DNA of 64,000 nt from Flavobacterium sp. (GTDB taxonomy: Bacteria; Bacteroidota; Bacteroidia; Flavobacteriales; Flavobacteriaceae), in the NCBI GenBank assembly GCA_016714905.1, contig JADKBW010000001.1, forward strand, positions 288,443 through 352,442. Direction: 5' to 3'. Each line of letters opens with the position of its first letter. Position 1 is the first letter of the stretch. Shown here piece by piece: positions 46,961-55,700 of this stretch. The notes beneath the pieces were generated by a model. It had not been told where the DNA came from. It did not search any database and saw only the letters and a list, made by a program, of their open reading frames with translations. The position numbers and the translations under genes are program-made.

Positions 46961-47696
46961 ATGAAATTCACACTGTTTTTTATAACTTTTTTTTGTTTTG
47001 GATGCGCGGTCATGTCGGCTCAAATCAACGGAGTTGTTATTGATCATGTAACAAAAAATCCAATTCCCTATGTCAGTATTTGGGTTGAAAACGAAAACAA
47101 TGGCGCAACTGCAGAGGAGAATGGTACATTTCAAATGACTTATTCAGGAAAAGGCAAAAAGACAGTCCGTTTTTGCAAGCTTATGAAAATGGACCTCGAA
47201 TAGACATCAAGTTTTTTCCGTACAAGTCAAAGTACAATAAAACGAAATTTATCAAATATGTTGTTTTAAATACAGACACTAGAATTGAAGAAGCAACCCT
47301 AAAATTGCATCTCTACAAGGCTGACCCAGACGGAATGCCTGGCGATGAACTTTTAGAAAAAGAGTTTATTGTTACAGTAAATAAAGGAGTAAAGAAGACA
47401 TTATTCAATTTATCCGCGTTTAATTTGAGAATGCCAAAAAACGGTCTTTTTGTGGGTTTTGAGCGACTCAAAATCGAAAAGAACAAAGCCGAGAAGTCGA
47501 TTCGAGATGCTACAACTGCTACCAATATTATTCAGACGACATTTTATCCATTGATTCTTTACAATAGGTGAAAGGGGATTTCCGATATACATTTATAGGT
47601 GGCAAATGGACCAGAGAATCACTTACTGCCGTGCCAGGCGAGCCAACTAAAACAACTATTTATGAGCCAGCAATTAACCTGATTCTTGTAAACTAA
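46961..47696 (+). pseudogene. Carboxypeptidase-regulatory-like domain protein, frameshifted and shortened
   Basis: Signal peptide (MKFTLFFITFFCFGCAVMSAQ) followed by a short carboxypeptidase-D regulatory-like stretch (INGVVIDHVTKNPIPYVSIWVENENNGATAEENGTF). The frame then breaks near 47160 and the continuation LQAYENGPRIDIKFFPYKSKYNKTK runs to 47571, then breaks again near 47569, with VKGDFRYTFIGGKWTRE...NLILVN ending at 47696. Adding one base at each break keeps one frame. Compared with relatives as I remember them, the middle (roughly 60 residues) seems absent. Probably a real deletion plus sequence errors, or a decayed gene. Confidence 0.65.
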
Positions 47697-47717
47697 CAGA
47701 TAAAAAACATACATTTG
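47686..47717 (+). promoter_or_regulatory. Promoter of the polysaccharide operon
   Basis: TTG at 47686-47688, 21 bases, then TACATTTG at 47710-47717: consensus Bacteroidota promoter. It overlaps the 3' end of the broken carboxypeptidase-regulatory-like gene and is 83 bases before the first operon gene. Confidence 0.6.
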
Positions 47718-47800
47718 CAACTTTAGAGGCTAAATTCGTGAAAAACAGGCCTAATTTGAGAAGGAAGTTTGCGAATTGTTCTTAAAAATCAAAATTATTA

Positions 47801-49492
47801 ATGAAAGAAATAAAAAACATTGTACGTTCGAGAGCACAAGAATCATCAAGTGCTGTTGAAAAATTGTACATTACCATGCGCCACTTATTTAACAGAGGAT
47901 TCTACAAACCGATGGGCGTGTCGGGTGAAACTTTAAGAGAAGCATTATTATCGCTACGCCCAGAAATTTATGGAAGTATAGCAGAAGAAAAAGTGGAGCT
48001 GGACGGGCTTTTATATGTTATTGAACGACTTCCAATCGGGATTGAAGAATGTCGATTTATCAATTTAACTTCAGATGAAGGCTATTCCAAATCTCACTTC
48101 AAGGCTATTATCCCGCCGAAAAGAAGGCGAAATTGTTATCGAATAGATGACGAACAAATGAATGTCGAAATAACAAGAGGGCGATCAGACATCTATGATA
48201 TTCTAACTCACTTGACCTTTATTTTTATTGAATCACATAAGATTAAGGATCGAATTCTAATTGATGAAAGCGGAGAAGTAACGCGCGACTGGCAAAAATT
48301 GGCGCAAGCTGTTTTGCAAAACAAAAAGTTAACTTTAATAGAGAAAGAAAAGACAATTTCTCATACTGCTAATATCTTAGGACGTACTTTTTCAGAAGTT
48401 CTTGATATCTACGATGCTTTTGGGACTGCAGAAAAACCAGATCGTTTCTTACATGTAATATACTGGTTAGGAAAATTGGCCATTGAAGAGGTTATTGAAA
48501 ATAATAAAAGAACCATTACGTTTAGTCCGATTTTAAGAGAGCGTTTGGGGCATCATATTCACGGAGAAATTTGGGCAAACAACATCAAAGAAGTTTTAAA
48601 AAACAACAGTCTTTTGGACAGACCAATTCACATTATCAGCGCGAATATGCATAGTGTGATGAATTCGATTTTCGCCACCCATGTTCTGAAAGCAAAGTAT
48701 AAAGACCAAAATGATTTTTTCATTTATGAAGAATTAAGTAAATCTGGCGCAAATGATATTAGAGATAAAGTAACCTCTTTCGCGGAACAACACGGAATGA
48801 TTTCTTTGCCAGATAATTCAGGAACAAACATCGATGTTCAAATTTTTGACACCGCTAAAATAGATTGGAAAAAATCTGCATTTCCGTCGACCAAGATAGC
48901 CAAATCCCAGCCGGTAATCATCGTTATGGATTATGCTTTTGGAGAACAAGCCTACGAAACGATAGATGAATTATTGAAACCTTTTCAAGAAACCAAACAC
49001 AAAAAAGTATTTCTAAATGTAGAGTCTGTTTCGATTATGGGAAAGGCAGGAATTCTGCAAGGTGGTAAAGGTGACATCATGATTCCATCAGCACATATCA
49101 ACGAAGGTACAGGTGATAATTATCCTTTTGAAAACGAGTTGACAGCCGCAATGTTAGATGGTAATGGAATTCCAGTTTTTGCTGGACCGATGGTTACTGT
49201 TTTAGGAACCTCGTTACAGAATAAAGATTTGTTGAAATTTTTCCATGACTCAACCTGGGGTGTTATTGGCTTAGAAATGGAAGGTGCGTATTACCAGAAA
49301 GCAATTCAATCGGCATCCAAGATTAGAAAAAGCATCAACCCAGATGTAAAAGTGAGATACGCTTACTATGCGTCGGATAATCCTTTAGAAACGGGAAGTA
49401 CACTAGCATCCGGAGGATTAGGAACGACGGGAGTTAAGCCAACTTATTTGATTACAATAAAAATATTAGAACAAATTTTTAACTTAAATTAA
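47801..49492 (+). CDS. Nucleoside-phosphorylase-like protein of flavobacterial DUF6909 type
   Basis: 563 residues, a helical N-terminal half and a C-terminal half with phosphorylase-like features: ISANMHSVMNSIFATHVLKA, VIIVMDYAFGEQAYETIDELL, SAHINEGTGDNYPFENELTAAML and the GLEMEGAYYQKAI motif that resembles the Glu-Met-Glu nucleoside-binding signature. I recall such proteins as DUF6909, without assigned function. First gene of an apparent operon with wzz-like and rfbACD genes (nine bases to the next gene), so a role in nucleotide-sugar or surface-glycan metabolism is possible but not shown. Confidence 0.65.
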   Translation: MKEIKNIVRSRAQESSSAVEKLYITMRHLFNRGFYKPMGVSGETLREALLSLRPEIYGSIAEEKVELDGLLYVIERLPIGIEECRFINLTSDEGYSKSHFKAIIPPKRRRNCYRIDDEQMNVEITRGRSDIYDILTHLTFIFIESHKIKDRILIDESGEVTRDWQKLAQAVLQNKKLTLIEKEKTISHTANILGRTFSEVLDIYDAFGTAEKPDRFLHVIYWLGKLAIEEVIENNKRTITFSPILRERLGHHIHGEIWANNIKEVLKNNSLLDRPIHIISANMHSVMNSIFATHVLKAKYKDQNDFFIYEELSKSGANDIRDKVTSFAEQHGMISLPDNSGTNIDVQIFDTAKIDWKKSAFPSTKIAKSQPVIIVMDYAFGEQAYETIDELLKPFQETKHKKVFLNVESVSIMGKAGILQGGKGDIMIPSAHINEGTGDNYPFENELTAAMLDGNGIPVFAGPMVTVLGTSLQNKDLLKFFHDSTWGVIGLEMEGAYYQKAIQSASKIRKSINPDVKVRYAYYASDNPLETGSTLASGGLGTTGVKPTYLITIKILEQIFNLN

Positions 49493-49500
49493 ATCATAAT

Positions 49501-50505
49501 ATGAGTGCAAGCAACAATAAAAATATAGGTGACCAAGAAGTTGACATTTCAGTAATTTCAAAAATGGTTTCAGGTTATATTCAGTCATTAAATAGAATGA
49601 TTTTCGAAATGATTCGATTTGTATTGAAACACGCTATAATTCTGGCAGTTTTATTTGCTCTTGGTGTTGGTTTGGGCCTATATTTTGACAAAACACAAAA
49701 AACGTACAACAATTGTTTGATAGTTCGAGCAAATTTTGGTTCTTCAGATTACTTGTATAATAAAATTGATTTGATTTACTCTAAAATTAATGATGGCGAC
49801 ACCCAATTTTTAAAATCAATTGGCATTAAAGACCCTTCTAAACTAACTTTTATTGAGATACATCCAGTTGTTGACATTTATGGGTTTATTAGCAGTACAA
49901 GCAATTCGGAAAACGACCAAAGCTTTCAAGTTTTAAAATTGATGGCTGAAGACGGAGATATGAAATCGCTTATTAAGGATAGAACAACAAGTAAGAATTA
50001 TGATTTTCACACTATTAATTTTGTTACTAGATCATTTAACGATAGAAAAGATATTCTAGAACCGTTATTAAAATATCTTGATAATAATGAATATTTTAAT
50101 AACATGATGGCAGTTTATATAGAAAACAGTAATTCTAAAATTGAAGTAAACAAAACAATGATTGCACAAATTGATGGATTGCTTAGTTCTTTTGCAAAAG
50201 AGAACTTAGAAAGTGCACAAAATGGCAAGTCGGTTTATATAAATGAAAATTCACAAATAAACGATCTTGTTAAGACAAAAGACGCTTTAGTTAGAGATAG
50301 CGGAAATATTAGAAAAGAACTGCAAAGCCACGATAAAGTAATTAAAGAAAGTAGTACTGTTTTGAATGTGCATAATACAAGGACAATCGACAGTAAATTA
50401 AGAGTTGTTTTACCAGTCACATTTCTTTTGTCGTATTTATTAATAATAGGTTTTGTCAATTTTTATAAGAAACAAGCTGCGCTTTACAAAGAAGAAAAAC
50501 TTTAG
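49501..50505 (+). CDS. Wzz-like polysaccharide chain-length determinant
   Basis: 334 residues with membrane helices near residues 41-62 and 301-322 and a periplasmic helical region between them: the polysaccharide co-polymerase layout. The N-terminus carries IQSLNRMIFEMIRFVLKHAI before the first helix; the tail is FVNFYKKQAALYKEEKL. It lacks a fused tyrosine-kinase domain. Position directly before rfbA supports a role in O-antigen or exopolysaccharide chain-length control. Confidence 0.75.
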   Translation: MSASNNKNIGDQEVDISVISKMVSGYIQSLNRMIFEMIRFVLKHAIILAVLFALGVGLGLYFDKTQKTYNNCLIVRANFGSSDYLYNKIDLIYSKINDGDTQFLKSIGIKDPSKLTFIEIHPVVDIYGFISSTSNSENDQSFQVLKLMAEDGDMKSLIKDRTTSKNYDFHTINFVTRSFNDRKDILEPLLKYLDNNEYFNNMMAVYIENSNSKIEVNKTMIAQIDGLLSSFAKENLESAQNGKSVYINENSQINDLVKTKDALVRDSGNIRKELQSHDKVIKESSTVLNVHNTRTIDSKLRVVLPVTFLLSYLLIIGFVNFYKKQAALYKEEKL

Positions 50506-50517
50506 CATTTCTAACTT

Positions 50518-51375
50518 ATGAAAGGAATTATTTTAGCAGGAGGTTCAGGAACCCGGTTGCATCCATTAACATTAGCAGTAAGTAAGCAACTAATGCCTAT
50601 TTATGACAAACCAATGATATACTATCCGTTGTCTACTTTGTTATGGAGCGGAATTAACGAAATATTGATTATTTCAACACCGCATGATGTTCCTTTATTC
50701 CGTCAACTTTTAGGAGATGGAAAAAGCTTAGGTTGTCGATTTGAATACGCTATTCAAGAAAACCCTAATGGCTTGGCAGAGGCCTTTATAATTGGTAAAG
50801 ACTTTATAGGATCTGATAAGGTAGCGCTTATTCTTGGGGATAATATATTTTACGGCACTGGCTTGTCTGATTTATTGTTAGCTAATAACAATCCAGATGG
50901 AGGAATAATATATGCCTATCATGTTCATGATCCAGAACGGTATGGCGTAGTTGATTTCGATTCGACGGGCAATGTATTGTCTATTGAAGAGAAACCACAA
51001 AATCCTAAATCAAATTTTGCCGTTCCTGGAATTTATTTTTATGACAATGATGTGGTAAATATTGCTGCTCAAATAAAGCCAAGTCATCGAGGAGAACTTG
51101 AAATTACAGATGTCAATAAAGAGTACTTGAAAAGAGGTAAGCTTAAAGTTAGTATTCTAGATAGAGGAACGGCTTGGTTAGATACTGGAACTTTCAACTC
51201 GCTAATGCAGGCCGGCCAGTTTGTTCAAGTTATCGAAGAAAGACAAGGCCTTAAAATTGGAGCAATTGAAGAAGCCGCATATAAAATGGGTTTTATCACT
51301 TCCGAAGAATTAGTAAGATTAGCCAAACCTTTATTAAAAAGCGGTTATGGCAATCATCTTTTAAGCTTAGTTTAG
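50518..51375 (+). CDS. rfbA: Glucose-1-phosphate thymidylyltransferase
   Basis: 285 residues. It makes dTDP-glucose from dTTP and glucose-1-phosphate, the first step to dTDP-L-rhamnose. The nucleotide-binding motif GIILAGGSGTRLHPLT is at the start, with MIYYPLSTL, QENPNGLAEAFIIG, LGDNIFYG and the GRAWLDTGTF-type segment DRGTAWLDTGTF. Tight operon with rfbC (three bases) and rfbD (overlap). Confidence 0.96.
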   Translation: MKGIILAGGSGTRLHPLTLAVSKQLMPIYDKPMIYYPLSTLLWSGINEILIISTPHDVPLFRQLLGDGKSLGCRFEYAIQENPNGLAEAFIIGKDFIGSDKVALILGDNIFYGTGLSDLLLANNNPDGGIIYAYHVHDPERYGVVDFDSTGNVLSIEEKPQNPKSNFAVPGIYFYDNDVVNIAAQIKPSHRGELEITDVNKEYLKRGKLKVSILDRGTAWLDTGTFNSLMQAGQFVQVIEERQGLKIGAIEEAAYKMGFITSEELVRLAKPLLKSGYGNHLLSLV

Positions 51376-51378
51376 TTT

Positions 51379-51927
51379 ATGAATTTTATACCAACTAATT
51401 TAGAAGGCTGTTTTGTCCTCGAGCCAAAAATCATAAAGGATGAACGGGGATATTTTATGGAAAGTTTTAATGAAAATACTTTTCAAAAGGCCTTAGGAAT
51501 TAAAATACATTTCGTCCAAGACAATCAGTCATTTTCTACGAAAGGCGTCTTAAGGGGACTTCACTACCAGTCTGGAGATCATGCACAGTCTAAACTAGTA
51601 AGTGTATTAACAGGTGAAATTTTGGATGTTGCAGTTGATATTAGACCCAATTCGACAACTTTCGGAAAGTATTTTTCCGTAGTATTGTCGGTAGAAAATC
51701 AAAAACAACTTTTCATCCCTGCAGGTTTTGCCCACGGATTTCTTGTTTTAAGTGACTCTGCGACCATTTATTATAAATGCGATAAGTTTTATAACAAGGA
51801 GTCGGAAGGAGGCGTTATTTATAACGATCAAACACTAAATATCAATTGGGGAGAAGTGGAAACCAATTGGATTATTTCAGAAAAAGACAGAAGCCTTCCT
51901 TCTCTTGAAAATTCGAAAAAAATATGA
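51379..51927 (+). CDS. rfbC: dTDP-4-dehydrorhamnose 3,5-epimerase
   Basis: 182 residues. Third step of dTDP-L-rhamnose synthesis. Family motifs: EPKIIKDERGYFMESF, QDNQSFSTKGVLRGLHYQSG with the catalytic histidine, DVAVDIRPNSTTFGKYF and PAGFAHGFLVLSD, YYKCDKFYN. Overlaps the rfbD start by four bases. Confidence 0.96.
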   Translation: MNFIPTNLEGCFVLEPKIIKDERGYFMESFNENTFQKALGIKIHFVQDNQSFSTKGVLRGLHYQSGDHAQSKLVSVLTGEILDVAVDIRPNSTTFGKYFSVVLSVENQKQLFIPAGFAHGFLVLSDSATIYYKCDKFYNKESEGGVIYNDQTLNINWGEVETNWIISEKDRSLPSLENSKKI

Positions 51928-52757
51928 TAGTTATTGTGCTTGGTGCAGCGGGACAGCTAGGACAAGCAATCCAATCTATATCTTCAATCACCGACATTCA
52001 ATTTCATTTCTTTGATTCACATCAATTGGATATTACAAATATCGATAATGTTAATGTTGTTTTTGATGCGCTGAAACCAGATTTCTGCATAAATGCAGCG
52101 GCTTATACAGCAGTTGACAAAGCAGAAATCGAAATCGAAAAAGCAGATTTAGTTAATCGAATTGCAGTAAAGAATATCGTTAGTGCTTGTGTAAAGCATG
52201 ACACCACTTTGTTACATGTTTCAACAGATTTTGTTTTTGATGGAGAAAAAAATGTTCCATATCTAGAATCCGATCCAGCCAACCCGACAGGAATATACGG
52301 TGTGTCGAAAAGAAATGGCGAGATTGAAATCGAACGTTCGATGTCAAAGTACTTTATTGTCAGAACCTCTTGGTTATATTCAGATTTTGGACAAAATTTC
52401 AAAAAAACAATGTTGAGGTTGGCCAAAGAAAAAGAGAGTTTAAGCGTTGTCAATGACCAAATAGGCTCACCAACAAACGCGCGTGACTTGGCCGCGGTCC
52501 TTATAGAAATTCTAAAGAGCAGAAGCGAAAATTACGGAATTTATCATTTCAGCAACAAAGGATATACTAGCTGGTATGGATTTGCAAAGAAAATTTTCGA
52601 AGTCAATCATGTCTCTATTGATTTGAAAGGAATTTCAACTTCAGGTTACCCAACTCTTGCTAAACGGCCAAAATATAGTGTATTAGACACATCCAAAATC
52701 GAAAAGGAGTTCAACATTTCCATAAGAAGCTGGGAAGAAGCCTTGCAAAAAAATTGA
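51924..52757 (+). CDS. rfbD: dTDP-4-dehydrorhamnose reductase
   Basis: 277 residues. Final NADPH-dependent step to dTDP-L-rhamnose. Rossmann motif VLGAAGQLGQAI at the start, STDFVFDGEKNVPYLE, and the YGVSKRNGE YxxxK catalytic pair. The second-step enzyme gene, rfbB (4,6-dehydratase), is not in this operon or window, so it must lie elsewhere. Ends 0-3 bases before a strong terminator. Confidence 0.95.
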   Translation: MIVIVLGAAGQLGQAIQSISSITDIQFHFFDSHQLDITNIDNVNVVFDALKPDFCINAAAYTAVDKAEIEIEKADLVNRIAVKNIVSACVKHDTTLLHVSTDFVFDGEKNVPYLESDPANPTGIYGVSKRNGEIEIERSMSKYFIVRTSWLYSDFGQNFKKTMLRLAKEKESLSVVNDQIGSPTNARDLAAVLIEILKSRSENYGIYHFSNKGYTSWYGFAKKIFEVNHVSIDLKGISTSGYPTLAKRPKYSVLDTSKIEKEFNISIRSWEEALQKN

Positions 52758-52787
52758 AAAAGGAGGAACATAATTGTTCCTCCTTTT
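52757..52787 (+). terminator. Terminator of the rfb operon
   Basis: AAAAGGAGGAACA pairs perfectly with TGTTCCTCCTTTT across a 4-base loop and is followed by ATT. It is palindromic and probably also terminates the convergent giant gene. Confidence 0.85.
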
Positions 52788-52793
52788 ATTTAG

Positions 52794-55700
52794 TTATCTT
52801 TTAATCACTTTAAATATTCTCTCTTGATATACTTTATCTGATAATTTTAGAAAGTAGATACCACTTGGCACATGTTTCACATTGATTACAGAACCTATTA
52901 GCACGCCTTCTTGTACTAGTTTACCATCAACCGAATAAACTGTAAACGTGCCATTCAATATCGAACCATTGACATTGATAATATCCAAAAATGGATTTGG
53001 GTAGATCGAGATGTTTTTGAATTGATTTTCATTACTGCTTAATAATTCTTCCACGGTAATAATAACTTCGAAAGAAGTACTACCTCCAGGATTAGAGGCA
53101 GTAACTGTATATGAAGCCGTCTCACTAATTGTCGTTGGCGTTCCGGAGATGATTCCCGTTGTATTATCAAAAGCAAGCCCATCAGGTAAACTCGGAGAAA
53201 TGCTATAACTAGTCACATCTCCACCAGAAATGGTTGGATTTAAATCAGAAATAGCAGTTCCAACAATAAACACATTTGGAGAAGGATAACTAAGCCCACT
53301 TGGAGCCGCATCATTGACGGTGATTTGAATCTCGAAAGAAACACTACCGCCCGAGTTGAAAGCTGTTACGGTATAGAAAGCAGCGGCACTAATTGTTGTT
53401 GGCGTTCCGGAGATGATTCCCGTTGTATTATCAAAAGCAAGCCCATCAGGCAAACTCGGAGAAATGCTGTAGCTTAAAACAGCACCAAGAACTGTCGGAA
53501 TTAAATCAGAAATTGCAGTTCCAACAGTAAACACATTTGGAGAAGGATAACTAAGACCACTTGGAGCCACATCATTGACGGTGATTTGAATCTCGAAAGA
53601 AACACTACCGCCCGAGTTGAAAGCTATTATGGTATAGAAAGCAGTGTCACTAATCGTCGTTGGCGTTCCAGAAATCAATCCAGTCGCAGTATCAAAAGCA
53701 AGCCCATCAGGCAAACTCGGAGAAATGCTGTAGCTTAAAACAGCACCAAGAACCGAAGGAGTTAAATCAGCTATTGCAGTTCCAACAGTAAACACATTTG
53801 GAGAAGGATAACTAAGTCCACTTGGAGCTAAATCATTGACGGAGATTTGAATCACGAAAGAAACGCTACCTCCAGAATTAAAAGCTGTTACGGTATAAGT
53901 AGCTGTTGCACTAATTGTCGTTGGCGTTCCGGAAATAACACCAGTCGCCGTATCAAAAGCAAGCCCGTCAGGCAAACTCGGTGAAATGCTATAGCTGATA
54001 ACGTCACCTAAAATTGTCGGAGTTAGATCAGAAATAGCAGTTCCTAGGGTGAATACATTAGGTGTAGGATAACTCAAAGTATTCGGAGCAATATCATTCA
54101 CCGTAATAACCACGCCAAAAGTATTAGAACCGCCAGAGTTAAAAGCTGTCACAGTGTAAGTCGTTGTTGCACTAATTGCTGTCGGTGTTCCAGAAATGAA
54201 ACCAGTACTAGTATCAAAAGACAATCCATTTGGTAAAGCAGGCGAAATGCTATAACTAGTTACTGTTCCACCGGAAATAGTTGGATTTAGACTTGAAATA
54301 GTTGTTCCTCGAGTAAACACGTTGGGCGAGTTGTAGCTCAAAGCACTCGGTGCTACGTCATTCACCGTAATGACCACTGCAAATGTTGTTGAACCACCAG
54401 TATTATTAGCCGTTACCGTATAAGTTGCAGAAGAAGAAATAGCAGTTGGCGTTCCAGAAATCACACCTGTTGCAGCATCAAATGACAACCCGCTAGGCAA
54501 AGCAGGCGTGATGCTATAACTAGTCACTGCTCCACCAGAAACCGTTGGATTTAAATTAGAAATTGCATTACCAATGGTGTAAACATTAGGCGAGTTGTAG
54601 CTCAAAGTATTTGGAGCAATATCATTGACCGTAATAACCACGCCAAAAGTAGTAGAACCGCCAGAGTTAAAAGCTGTCACGGTATAAGTAGCTGTTACAC
54701 TAATTGCTGTCGGTGTTCCAGAAATCACGCCAGTAGCAGTATTAAAAGACAACCCATTTGGCAAAGTAGGCGAAATGCTATAACTAGTCACTGCTCCACC
54801 GGAAATAGTTGGATTTAAATTAGAAATTGCATTACCAATGGTGTAAACATTAGGCGAGTTGTAGCTCAAAGTATTCGGAGCAATATCATTCACCGTAATA
54901 ACCACGCCAAAAGTAGTAGAACCGCCAGAGTTAAAAGCTGTCACGGTATAAGTAGCTGTTACACTAATTGCTGTCGGTGTTCCAGAAATGAAACCAGTAC
55001 TAGTATCAAAAGACAATCCATTTGGTAAAGCAGGCGAAATGCTATAACTAGTTACTGTTCCACCGGAAATAGTTGGATTTAGACTTGAAATAGTTGTTCC
55101 TCGAGTAAACACGTTGGGCGAGTTGTAGCTCAAAGCACTCGGTGCTACGTCATTCACCGTAATGACCACTGCAAATGTAGTGGAACCACCAGTATTAATA
55201 GCCGTTACCGTATAAGTTGCAGAAGAAGAAATAGCAGTTGGCGTTCCTGAAATCACCCCAGTAGCAGAATTAAAAGAGAATCCACTAGGTAAAGCAGGTG
55301 AAATGCTATAACTAGTTACAGCTCCACCAGAAACAGATGGATTTACGCTTGAAATATTAGTTCCCAAAACAAATACATTAGGAGAAGGATAACTCAAGGA
55401 GTTAGGGGCAAGATCATTTACAGTGATTGACAAAGTAAATGAAACAGAACCACCCGAATTCATTGCCGTTACAGTATAAGAAGTAGCGTTCACAATTCCT
55501 GTTGGCGTTCCGGAAATCACACCAGTTGCCGTATCAAAAGCAAGCCCGTCAGGCAAACTCGGTGAAATGCTGTAGCTGATAACGTCACCTAAAATTGTCG
55601 GAGTTAGATCAGAAATAGCAGTTCCTATGGTGAATACATTAGGTGTAGGATAACTCAAAGTATTTGGAGCAATATCATTTATTGTAATGTCTACAGCAAA

